Shown: positions 25,250 through 32,421 of the stretch, one piece after another
How the letters are laid out: each line of letters opens with the position of its first letter
How positions within the stretch are numbered: position 1 is the first letter of the stretch
IMG/VR virus record: IMGVR_UViG_3300031977_002617
Coordinates: 1 to 44,727 of that record
Source: a virus
Direction: 5' to 3' (one strand)
DNA: 44,727 nucleotides
Position numbers and translations under genes: made by a program
Notes under the pieces: model-generated
What the model was told of the DNA's origin: nothing
Seen by the model: the letters and a program-made list of their open reading frames with translations, nothing else
Databases searched by the model: none

Positions 25250-25444
25250 TTAATTCTCCTCCCTATAGTCTATATTTTCCCAATAGATCTCTGTTAAGTC
25301 TCTAGCAATATCTTCACTAGATTCATTACCTACTATCTCTATCCTTACTTGTTCGTTAGGGCACTTATCTAACCAGTCTAATACTTCTTCATAGTAAAGA
25401 TAACCATAGTCGTTAAACCACTCCTCAAATGTCTTCGTTCTCAT
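25250..25444 (-). CDS. Unknown acidic protein (64 residues)
   Basis: Strongly acidic, with several Trp and Tyr. It overlaps the end of the metallopeptidase gene by 20 bases and is followed one base later by the hexapeptide-repeat gene. No domain recognised. Acidic early proteins sometimes mimic DNA, but nothing here proves that. Confidence 0.65.
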   Translation of the reverse strand: MRTKTFEEWFNDYGYLYYEEVLDWLDKCPNEQVRIEIVGNESSEDIARDLTEIYWENIDYREEN

Positions 25445-26324
25445 AATGACTCCAGTTGTTTAGATAGTAATCTTCTTGATGACTATTATAGTATAATTCA
25501 TCTTCTTCCATTAGATCATAAAAATAAATCTCCTTAGTTAGCTCCTCTACTAATTCCTTATCGTTTAATAATGTTAATACATCTCCCATAACACTCATAT
25601 CCTGTAGTTCATGGGAGGTATGTTCGTTAAAATAACCTACAGATAGGTTAACACAAGCTATTCCAGTAGCTTCTGCTAGATTTACACAGTCTGTAAAAGA
25701 TCCTTGCTGTTCTATATATCCCCTATTAGTAAATAAGGCTATAAGATCTTCGTTATCATAACCATAAGTAGCTACTTCATTAGTCCCTTTACGATCTAAA
25801 GAAATGAAGGAGGATATCTCCAAGGTGTCAAGACAATCTGTATATTTTGCTAAAAAATCAGAGCCCTTGCCTCCTGATTCTTCATCCCAAAAGAACCCAT
25901 AAATATAATTAGTATTACATTCCATAAGCATTTCTAGCATTATAGCGACACCTGCTCTATCATCTGCCCCTAGTACCTTAGTAGTATCCTTATCATCTTT
26001 TAGATACACTTTTTCTACAAATTTAGGAGATGCGTTTATGTTAGAGAAGTACCTGTCTATTAACATGATTTGTCTAAAATCTACTTCCTCTTGTAATGAA
26101 CATAAAGCAGAGCCCTCTAAGTCATTAATAGTATCCAGATGAGACAAAAGCATAGGCAAAGGCTTACCTATTCCTTTAGGTTTAAACAGTATACAACGTC
26201 CTTCTATATGTATCATCTCAAAGGTCTTTTTAATATCAAACCTACTATATAGTTCCCTTATTTCATAGTCTAACATAATCTGATTAAGATATATGATCTT
26301 CTTAAATATTTCTCGGGCTCTCAT
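25425..26324 (-). CDS. Zinc metallopeptidase of the M20/M28/M42 type
   Basis: 299 residues. Co-catalytic zinc motifs appear in order: LLSHLDT (His and Asp, about residues 60-66), GADDRAGVAIMLEM (bridging Asp), FWDEESGGKGS (catalytic Glu pair), SLDRKG (Asp), and NEHTSHE (C-terminal His). All expected ligands are present, so it should be an active exopeptidase or amidohydrolase such as a PepT- or PepA-like aminopeptidase. The last 50 residues are very acidic. Such an enzyme is unusual in the early region of a T7-like phage; substrate unknown. Confidence 0.8.
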   Translation of the reverse strand: MRAREIFKKIIYLNQIMLDYEIRELYSRFDIKKTFEMIHIEGRCILFKPKGIGKPLPMLLSHLDTINDLEGSALCSLQEEVDFRQIMLIDRYFSNINASPKFVEKVYLKDDKDTTKVLGADDRAGVAIMLEMLMECNTNYIYGFFWDEESGGKGSDFLAKYTDCLDTLEISSFISLDRKGTNEVATYGYDNEDLIALFTNRGYIEQQGSFTDCVNLAEATGIACVNLSVGYFNEHTSHELQDMSVMGDVLTLLNDKELVEELTKEIYFYDLMEEDELYYNSHQEDYYLNNWSHYENEDI

Positions 26325-26411
26325 TTTTTAACTCCTTTATTAGTATTTCATTCATTTATTCTCCTTGTTTTTTAATATCCATTGACACGCTTTTAATACA
26401 TTTCATTTTTT

Positions 26412-26525
26412 CTAAAAACTAATAAATATTTCGAATATATTGACTATTACCAATCCCACTACAAACCCAAGCATAAAAGAAAATAGTGGATTCAGTTTAC
26501 TCTCTTCTGAAAATAAAAACTTCAT
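26412..26525 (-). CDS. Membrane micropeptide (37 residues)
   Basis: ATG at 26523-26525 behind AAAGGCAGG; stop at 26412-26414. It has a charged start, a single hydrophobic helix (FSFMLGFVVGLVIVNIFEIF) and no cleavage site. It lies in an otherwise empty 230-base gap between the pentapeptide-repeat and peptidase genes. A 17-codon frame with a good ribosome site also precedes the peptidase gene at about 26.35 kb and may be a leader. Confidence 0.5.
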   Translation of the reverse strand: MKFLFSEESKLNPLFSFMLGFVVGLVIVNIFEIFISF

Positions 26526-26551
26526 AAACCTGCCTTTAATACATTAAATCA

Positions 26552-27292
26552 TTATCCTTCAATATTAGCTCCTTCAATATTAGCTTCTACAATATTAGCT
26601 CCTTCGAGATTAGCCCATCTAAGATCAGCTCCTTCGAGATTAGTCCATTTAAGATTAGCTTCTTCGAGATCAGCTCTTATGAGATTAGCTCCTGAAAGAT
26701 TAGCTTCTTCGAGATTAGCCCATCTAAGATTAGCTCTTCTAAGATTAGCCCATTTAAGATTAGCTTCTTCGAGATTAGCCCATTTAAGATTAGCCCATTT
26801 AAGATTAGCTTCTTCGAGATCAGCTCTTATGAGATTAGCTCCTGAAAGATTAGCTTCTTCAAGAGTAGCTCCTTCGAGATCAGCTCCTTCGAGATTAGCT
26901 CTTCTAAGATTAGCTCCGTAAAGATCAGCTCCTTCGAGATTAGCCCATTTAAGATTAGCTTCTTCGAGAGCAGCTCCTTTAAGTTTAGCCCATTTAAGAT
27001 TAGCTCTTCTAAGATCAGCTCCTTCGAGATTAGCTCTTCTAAGATCAGCTCCTTTAAGATTAGCCCATTTAAGATTAGCTCTTCTAAGATCAGCTCCTTC
27101 GAGATTAGCTCTTCTAAGATCAGCTCCTTTAAGATTAGCTTCTTCGAGATCAGCTCCTTTAAGATTAGCTTCTTCGAGATCAGCTCCTTTAAGACTTATC
27201 CTATTTTTTACGCAATACTCAACTATTTCTTTAACACTGTTAAATTGTCCCTCGTGAATTATAGTCCTGCTTATCCTTGTATATAGCTTCAT
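26552..27292 (-). CDS. Pentapeptide-repeat protein
   Basis: 246 residues from ATG 27290-27292, six bases after GGAGG (an upstream in-frame ATG at 27310 has no good site). Residues 1-35 form a lead domain; the rest is about 40 repeats of Ala-(Asp/Asn)-Leu-x-x in long uninterrupted blocks, predicting a right-handed quadrilateral beta-helix. Some relatives (Qnr, MfpA) mimic DNA and bind gyrase; others have unknown roles. The 15-base DNA units are nearly identical, suggesting recent expansion and possible length variation. Confidence 0.9.
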   Translation of the reverse strand: MKLYTRISRTIIHEGQFNSVKEIVEYCVKNRISLKGADLEEANLKGADLEEANLKGADLRRANLEGADLRRANLKWANLKGADLRRANLEGADLRRANLKWAKLKGAALEEANLKWANLEGADLYGANLRRANLEGADLEGATLEEANLSGANLIRADLEEANLKWANLKWANLEEANLKWANLRRANLRWANLEEANLSGANLIRADLEEANLKWTNLEGADLRWANLEGANIVEANIEGANIEG

Positions 27293-27293
27293 C

Positions 27294-27464
27294 TTAATCC
27301 TCCTCTTCATAATCTAAATCATAATCCCTACTTACATCCTCTTCTATGTCATCTAGGTATATACAATCTATTCCTTCTGTTTTTCTATAACAGTCAGTAT
27401 ATCCTGAATTTTCAAGATCGACTAAGCAATCTGCATAATCCTGTATATCTTGTTCTAAACTCAT
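27294..27464 (-). CDS. Small acidic protein derived from the 599-residue gene's 3' end (56 residues)
   Basis: ATG at 27462-27464, right behind the stop of the 599-residue gene and its GGAGG. The last 24 residues (DCIYLDDIEEDVSRDYD then LDYEEED) match the end of the neighbour (DYIYLEDIMEYVSSDYE ... LDYEVEED) except that about 27 residues are missing. The DNA is similar too: a 51-base stretch has about 7 differences by eye. It looks like a tandem duplication with an internal deletion. Function unknown. Confidence 0.7.
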   Translation of the reverse strand: MSLEQDIQDYADCLVDLENSGYTDCYRKTEGIDCIYLDDIEEDVSRDYDLDYEEED

Positions 27465-27465
27465 C

Positions 27466-29265
27466 TTAATCCTCCTCAACTTCATAATCTAAACTATAAC
27501 ATCCATCATCTAAGCACTGATATTCTCCTCCATCCTTACTCACATAATAATACTTATCTTCAAGGTATACATATTCATAATCACTACTTACATACTCCAT
27601 TATGTCCTCTAGGTATATATAATCTCTTACTTCTTCTGTATACTCCCTATCAATATAGTATTCTTTATCAAAAATAAATATGGCATCCTCTTCAGGAATA
27701 TACCAACCATTTATTTCACAATTGTAAACTTCGTCAGCTCTTATAAAATCCTCTGTGTCTCTAATATATAGGTAGTCATCAATATCTCCGAAACTATAAT
27801 TCCCATAGCTATCATAGCCTAATATATATAAATTTTCATTGTTTTTCAGATACTCTTCACTAAAAAGGTACCCACCTCCCTCAGCTTCCTCTATAGGCTG
27901 AGAATACTCTCTACTGAAGTAAGCTCCTTCCCCTTCACAAAAATAATATTCATCTCTATTTTCAATACAATATTCACATATTCTTTCCGATTCTCTATTA
28001 TGAGATAGAACATAATATAATTCTCCTTCACTATAGGAACCTCCACAACACTCACATGACATATTAGATAATCTATGTGCTGATAACTCACCTATGTCAT
28101 CTCCTTCAAGATTAATAGGGGTAAATACCTTAGAGTACATATCATATTTAATCCTCATAGCACCAGATAGATCCTCTTTTTCAATAAAGAACGTACTATC
28201 TTTAACTCTAGCTACTTTATAGCTATCAAAATAATTAAAATCTGAACTTGAAGAGTTCATAACACTTACTTTAAACGCTTTAGGGCTTATCCCTAGTTTA
28301 TTATATAAGGACTTTCTAAGATCCTTATTATAACCACATTCCCCCCCTTCATAATATGAACCACCATTAAATATTAATATATCTTCAGGAGTATATTTGG
28401 ATAAATACTTAAGTCCTAAAAAAGATCTAGCTACTTTATTCCCACTATCATCCAATATGTAGGTTATAAGAAGGTCTTCACTCCTAGCAAAAGAGTTAGT
28501 ACATAAGTGGTACTCTCCTCCGAACCTAAAACAACTACGCCAACCTGTGGTATTCTCACTAGCTGTTATGAAGTCATAAGGATCTATTGATACTACTACA
28601 GGTACTTTTTCTTTAAGCTCTACCTTCTCTATACCAGATACCATAGAATCTATAAGGCCTTTAGGTATCTCAATATCATAAAGATTCTTTAAGATTGTAG
28701 GTAGTAGCTTGGTAATAGTATATCTAAACTTTAAAACTTTAGTCTTTTTTTCATTATCTACATCAGATTCTTTAATAATTCCTCTATCAACTAGGTCTGT
28801 TAGGTCTTTATGAGACACTAGATAAGCCTTTAGTTTATTTTGTGAATCTACGTAAAATCTAATCTCAAATTTAAAACCATAATTTAAAGAAGAGCTTGTC
28901 TCAATATAAAGAGTATCATTTCCTCCACCTGCTTCACTAAGTGTCCCATTATATCTTGTTTGAATATATAAACTTGAAGTTACTAATGGCATGTTTTTGA
29001 GATATACTATCGGTGTTAAAAAAGGACGTATGTTGTCATATATATCCCTTACTATATCGTCTATATCTCTAATTCTATCTATATAAATAGTATTCTTAAT
29101 CTTACCTTCTAACAACCAATCATGTTCTTTTAATTTCTTATTTATCAGATCATAATCACATACTTGACGTAAGAAACTATTACTCGTGGTGTGGTATTGA
29201 TTATAATAAAAAGTCTTTATTTTTTCTCTACTATCTTCCAATAGATTATGTAATTCCTTATTCAT
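27466..29265 (-). CDS. Large unknown early phage protein with zinc-ribbon-like Cys motif (599 residues)
   Basis: Three parts are visible. Residues 1-215: helical, charged. Residues 225-330: an SIDPYDFITASENTTGW-R-SC segment resembling a 'Ser-x-x-Pro-x-Asp-Phe ... Trp-x-Ser-Cys' motif I recall from large uncharacterised phage proteins. Residues 400-435: Cys-x-Cys-Cys and Cys-x-x-Cys pairs (MSCECCGG, ICEYCIE), a probable zinc site. The last 170 residues are Tyr- and Asp/Glu-rich with repeated 'YIxxED' units. It overlaps the 233-residue gene by 8 bases. Early expression and acidity suggest host takeover or counter-defence; that is inference. Confidence 0.8.
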   Translation of the reverse strand: MNKELHNLLEDSREKIKTFYYNQYHTTSNSFLRQVCDYDLINKKLKEHDWLLEGKIKNTIYIDRIRDIDDIVRDIYDNIRPFLTPIVYLKNMPLVTSSLYIQTRYNGTLSEAGGGNDTLYIETSSSLNYGFKFEIRFYVDSQNKLKAYLVSHKDLTDLVDRGIIKESDVDNEKKTKVLKFRYTITKLLPTILKNLYDIEIPKGLIDSMVSGIEKVELKEKVPVVVSIDPYDFITASENTTGWRSCFRFGGEYHLCTNSFARSEDLLITYILDDSGNKVARSFLGLKYLSKYTPEDILIFNGGSYYEGGECGYNKDLRKSLYNKLGISPKAFKVSVMNSSSSDFNYFDSYKVARVKDSTFFIEKEDLSGAMRIKYDMYSKVFTPINLEGDDIGELSAHRLSNMSCECCGGSYSEGELYYVLSHNRESERICEYCIENRDEYYFCEGEGAYFSREYSQPIEEAEGGGYLFSEEYLKNNENLYILGYDSYGNYSFGDIDDYLYIRDTEDFIRADEVYNCEINGWYIPEEDAIFIFDKEYYIDREYTEEVRDYIYLEDIMEYVSSDYEYVYLEDKYYYVSKDGGEYQCLDDGCYSLDYEVEED

Positions 29266-29959
29266 TTTCCTCTCCTAATATATCGAATAATAATGCTCGT
29301 TTTAAAAAATTATATTTATCATCTGGGAAGTGTATTCGGATAGCATAAGGTATAAGTTTATCTACATTAGAACTATCCCAAAATAACCCTCTTATTTCTC
29401 TATCCTCAACAAATGTATTTTCAAGATTAAAAATAGATTTCCTATACAGATAAAAAGGCGATAAATTGGTAGATGGTAGTAGTTGGCTTGTTCTTATTAA
29501 CTCTATATATTTAGAGTATAATAAATCTTCAGTAAATCCAACTAATTCCTCAACTGTAGGTATAATATCATAATCCTGCAGATCTTCTTTAGGGATAGAG
29601 ATAATATCTGGTAGATATTTTCGATATTTATATGTACATACGAAGTCTGCTATATAAACCAAATAATATGATAGAATGCAATATTTTTCATCAACACTAA
29701 GCCAATAATTATGGGTTTTTCTACGTGAAGGTATAAACTCTTCTAACTCTATATGAGGTATAGGATCTTCTTTAATGATGTTATTTATTATCTCTATAAT
29801 TAGATTATTAAGCCCAACAGTATCTCTTTTTCTGATAAGTATATCAGTAAATTTGTAATTATCATATTCTATAAATAAATCTCTTATTTCCTTAAATAAA
29901 TCCTCAACGGTGATATTATCTATTTTTTCTCTTACCTCTTCTTCCATCTGTTCCAACAT
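29258..29959 (-). CDS. Unknown early protein (233 residues)
   Basis: First gene behind the phage promoter at 30044-30066, with an AAAGGA ribosome site. Helical and acidic-aromatic, no motif recognised. It overlaps the 599-residue gene by 8 bases, so the two are probably made together and may interact. Confidence 0.8.
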   Translation of the reverse strand: MLEQMEEEVREKIDNITVEDLFKEIRDLFIEYDNYKFTDILIRKRDTVGLNNLIIEIINNIIKEDPIPHIELEEFIPSRRKTHNYWLSVDEKYCILSYYLVYIADFVCTYKYRKYLPDIISIPKEDLQDYDIIPTVEELVGFTEDLLYSKYIELIRTSQLLPSTNLSPFYLYRKSIFNLENTFVEDREIRGLFWDSSNVDKLIPYAIRIHFPDDKYNFLKRALLFDILGEENE

Positions 29960-30043
29960 AATTAATCCTTTATATATAATAATTAGTAATATCTTTAAGT
30001 CTCTTATAGTATCCTTAAGGTATTAAGTATCTTTCCTTAGGGT

Positions 30044-30066
30044 TTCCCCTTATGGGCAACACTTTA
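30044..30066 (-). promoter_or_regulatory. Phage RNA polymerase promoter in the early region
   Basis: Minus strand GTGTTGCCCATAAGGGGAAA, same 16-base core, +1 opposite base 30049. It precedes the 233-residue gene by about 85 bases and the polymerase gene further on, so RNAP could amplify its own message. The transcript start GGGGAAACCC can form a three-pair stem with a GAAA tetraloop. Confidence 0.85.
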
Positions 30067-30084
30067 AGGCAACTTTAAGAATAG

Positions 30085-30196
30085 CTATAAAAGGCTTTTA
30101 AGATACCTAGAAACAACTTTAATAATAAAATAGTATAAACATACTACTAAACTATTAAAATGGCTAATAGATACCTTAAAAGGCTTTTAAACCTAT
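30085..30196. repeat. Structured repeat, copy A
   Basis: A roughly 110-base element related to 30457-30569. Shared blocks: AAAAGGCTTTTAAGATACC, a GTAT-AAAC-ATAC hairpin, and GGCTAATAGATACC followed by a CTTAAAAGGCTTTTAA palindrome. In this copy the hairpin's closing pair is A-T (AGTAT/ATACT), where copy B has G-C. It lies just upstream of the promoter at 30044-30066. Confidence 0.75.
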
Positions 30197-30456
30197 ATTA
30201 CATATATTAATCTAGTATCAGTTATTAACGATTAATACGTTTTAGGGTTATAGGCTACTCTTACAACCTAACACACACTTATCAACCCTTTGGGATTTCC
30301 GCCCTATGTGCTTACTACTACTTATCGTTAAAGCTATTACAAATATATGGTTCACTTCTAAAGTATAGAGAAAATAAAAGAACATTTAGAATCTTAAAAT
30401 ACTTATTGATCTTTAGGATTCTACCTATTACTATTACATAAAATATATTATATAAT
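30197..30456. other. Non-coding stretch between the structured repeats
   Basis: AT-rich region without a credible gene. It holds a 12-base inverted repeat at 30387-30398 and 30412-30423 (one mismatch on the minus strand) with a 13-base loop, and a GC-richer patch near 30290-30315. No tRNA-like structure was found. Near a promoter and AT-rich, it could serve as a replication origin, but this is only a suggestion. Confidence 0.5.
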
Positions 30457-30569
30457 CATAAAAGGCTTTTAAGATACCCAGAAGGCTCTAAAACTCTAAA
30501 AAGGTATAAACATACCCTAAAGAATTAAAAAGGCTAATAGATACCTTAAAAGGCTTTTAAGAGCCTATA
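30457..30569. repeat. Structured repeat, copy B
   Basis: Related to 30085-30196 and ending directly at the stop of the 201-residue early gene. Its central hairpin is GGTAT-AAAC-ATACC, with a G-C closing pair in place of A-T. The palindrome at 30544-30562 could stop or pause transcription after the early gene. Confidence 0.75.
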
Positions 30570-31175
30570 CTAAAATGAAGGCTCAAAAGTCTCTTTAGGT
30601 TTTAATTTATTGTTAATCTTATCAGCAAATGCTTGTTTCTGCTCTTGGGTCATCATATCCCATAAGCGATCTAAAGATTTCTCTAAGGATACGATCTTAC
30701 CATCAACATCACTTAACTTAAATTCTAACATGAACTCCTTTAAAGTTTGCTGAAATTCATCATTATATTGGATAGTTGTTCCAAATTTAATACGGTTAAG
30801 CTTATTCCGAACTCTTTTAGTGTCTTCTTCGGATACTTTAGCTACTTCCTTTAGCTTGTCTAAGGCTAGTAGTAGCTTAATACCACCTTCAATATTATAA
30901 TAATATAATTCTTTATGGTTAGTAAATAGTTTCTCTTGATACCATTTAGCAGCATACTTAATAGTCTTATAAATGCGATCATTAAACGATTTACTATAAT
31001 TACCTTCTAACACCTCTTTCGCGTCTGTTAAAAGCCCCTTAAGTGATGATTCAACATTAGTAACCTTGCTGTTCTTAAGTAATTGATATGTATCGTTAAA
31101 TAATGTTTTACTAGCTAAATCACTAGATACTAAACTGTTGGCTGTTGCTTTTACTTGGTCTTTGAATGTTTGCAT
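30570..31175 (-). CDS. Unknown early protein (201 residues)
   Basis: Helical, Lys-rich, no Cys. It starts MQTFKDQVKATANSLVSSD and has no recognised domain. The second gene transcribed after the presumed genome entry end, so probably made first from host-polymerase promoters; the T7 genes in this place block host defences and transcription. It is followed by structured repeat B. Confidence 0.8.
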   Translation of the reverse strand: MQTFKDQVKATANSLVSSDLASKTLFNDTYQLLKNSKVTNVESSLKGLLTDAKEVLEGNYSKSFNDRIYKTIKYAAKWYQEKLFTNHKELYYYNIEGGIKLLLALDKLKEVAKVSEEDTKRVRNKLNRIKFGTTIQYNDEFQQTLKEFMLEFKLSDVDGKIVSLEKSLDRLWDMMTQEQKQAFADKINNKLKPKETFEPSF

Positions 31176-31222
31176 TTTTAATCCTTTATTGTTTTGATAA
31201 TGCTATTATGACGTACTATAGC

Positions 31223-31624
31223 TTAAATTATACTTAACTGCTTAAGAAATTTATAAAAGAATTTAAAAGTTTCTAAAGGCTCATTAAGATCATCAATAGT
31301 TATAGTTACATTAGGTTTGATAATATAATCACAAATACAGTTAAATATTTGATCTTTAGTTAAATTACTATCGTCACTATTAATAATATGATATAGATCT
31401 GATTTGTTGTCCTTAAGGAATTTAATTAGATCTAGTTTATTAGCTACCTTATGACTATAACTTATATTTCTTACTCGCCTATTTAAAGATATATTATCTA
31501 TCTGATCTTGTAACTGTTTAATAGATTGATTTAATCTACTTAAGGTGTTTTCGTGGTCTGTTAGAATATCCCCTTGTAACTTAGAATAAGCATATAAGTT
31601 GTTTATGTCGTCTTTATCGTACAT
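31223..31624 (-). CDS. Unknown first early protein (133 residues)
   Basis: The first gene after the putative genome end, start ATG 31622-31624 with an AAAGGATAC site. N-terminal half is coiled-coil-like (LNQSIKQLQDQIDNISLN), the rest helical with a Lys/Asp mix. Its position matches T7 gene 0.3 (anti-restriction), but there is no sequence likeness that I can see; only the position suggests a counter-defence role. Confidence 0.75.
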   Translation of the reverse strand: MYDKDDINNLYAYSKLQGDILTDHENTLSRLNQSIKQLQDQIDNISLNRRVRNISYSHKVANKLDLIKFLKDNKSDLYHIINSDDSNLTKDQIFNCICDYIIKPNVTITIDDLNEPLETFKFFYKFLKQLSII

Positions 31625-31713
31625 TATGTATCCTTTGGTTGTATTTAACTCTCTATACTAGATAAGTTATGATGTAAGTATAATATAGACTAGCTTAAAT
31701 ATTTCTTAATACA

Positions 31714-31929
31714 CATTAAATCACATTATGTACATTAGGTGGTATTGATAACGGTTATCATTAAGAGACTGATTTGGTACTGAGTGTTTACATTAAGTAA
31801 CATTATGGCTGATTGAGAATCCTTAAGTAGTATTATGATTCATTAAGTAGTATTGATTAAGTATCTAACGGTAGTTAGGTAAGCATTGAAGCCTTAGGCA
31901 TACATTATGATACCTTTGAGAGCCTTAGC
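31714..31929. repeat. Heptamer array, early-gene side
   Basis: Eleven heptamers of the form C(A/C)TTA(A/T/G)(A/G/C) on the plus strand: 31714, 31724, 31733, 31759, 31791, 31801, 31821, 31841, 31892, 31903 and 31923. T7 has comparable CCTAAAG arrays next to its terminal repeats. A weak host-type promoter (TTAAGA and TATTAT, 18 apart, minus strand) overlaps its left edge near 31.69 kb. Confidence 0.6.
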
Positions 31930-32034
31930 AGGTGGTTCTGTGAGTGTTTAAGTAAGTGTTTAGAGATCTTTGGGTGTCTCTGTTAGTTCTTTAGGGGCAT
32001 GGGGGGAAGTCCGTCTACGATCTGTAGGTATATC

Positions 32035-32066
32035 CCCTCACGGATATTTGAGATATTTTTCAGTTT
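32035..32066. repeat. 32-base direct repeat, first copy
   Basis: Starts CCCTCACGGATATTTGAGAT and is identical to 32076-32107, with a period of 41 bases. It contains a GATATTT-GA-GATATTT internal repeat, like a protein-binding site. Confidence 0.9.
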
Positions 32067-32075
32067 CCTCATCTA

Positions 32076-32107
32076 CCCTCACGGATATTTGAGATATTTT
32101 TCAGTTT
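32076..32107. repeat. 32-base direct repeat, second copy
   Basis: Second copy of 32035-32066. Paired sites in the presumed terminal region could bind the terminase or a host factor; this is inference from position. Confidence 0.9.
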
Positions 32108-32118
32108 TTTTAGGAAGT

Positions 32119-32180
32119 CCTTAAGTAATCCTTAGCAACCCCTCCTTAGGAGTCCTTAGGATTCATTATGAGTCATTAAG
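32119..32180. repeat. Heptamer array, terminase side
   Basis: Six heptamers in 62 bases (CCTTAAG 32119, CCTTAGC 32130, CCTTAGG 32144 and 32154, CATTATG 32164, CATTAAG 32174), with two more at 32262 and 32272. Same consensus as the array at 31714-31929, on the other side of the core. Confidence 0.6.
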
Positions 32181-32224
32181 ATTACTATATCTTAACTTAT
32201 AGTTATATACCAAATAATAGCTTA

Positions 32225-32252
32225 ATTATAAGTTAAATTATAGTTAAGTAAA
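32225..32252 (-). promoter_or_regulatory. Candidate host-polymerase promoter
   Basis: On the minus strand TTTACT (32247-32252) and TATAAT (32225-32230) are 16 bases apart, a fair sigma-70 match pointing toward the early genes. It lies in an AT-rich patch with several TTAACTATAA-type repeats, so chance matches are likely. If the packaging ends are at 31.93-32.12 kb, it would be at the far end of the linear genome. Confidence 0.3.
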
Positions 32253-32421
32253 TAAAGACCTCCTTATGTATCCTTAGGAGTCTTATAGAGTCTTTTAGTA
32301 TATTCTTATAGTAGTAATTATATATTATTATTAATAGTAATATTATAAGTATATTTAAGTCTCTTATAGTCTCTTTAAGAGTCTTATAGAGTCTTTAAGT
32401 ATCTTTATCTTTCCTTAGGGT

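Larger units (their letters stand above)
31930..32118. other. Candidate terminal-repeat core (physical genome ends)
   Basis: A 189-base stretch between two heptamer arrays, lacking genes, GC-richer than its surroundings (GGGGCATGGGGGG near 31.99 kb) and holding a duplicated 32-base element. It lies between the end of the last packaging gene and the first early gene, exactly where a T7-like phage carries its direct terminal repeat (160 bases in T7). Inferred; exact ends are not visible. Confidence 0.45.

Noticed and set aside
24830-27190. Tandem short repeats that could look like CRISPR arrays
   Set aside because: Units are 15 or 18 bases, have no unique spacers, and encode pentapeptide or hexapeptide repeats in frame.
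27891-28091. A 66-residue minus-strand frame inside the 599-residue gene
   Set aside because: Fully nested in another frame, without a ribosome site.
30240-30340. Possible tRNA in the GC-richer patch of the early intergenic region
   Set aside because: No cloverleaf with a proper T-arm or anticodon stem could be drawn on either strand.
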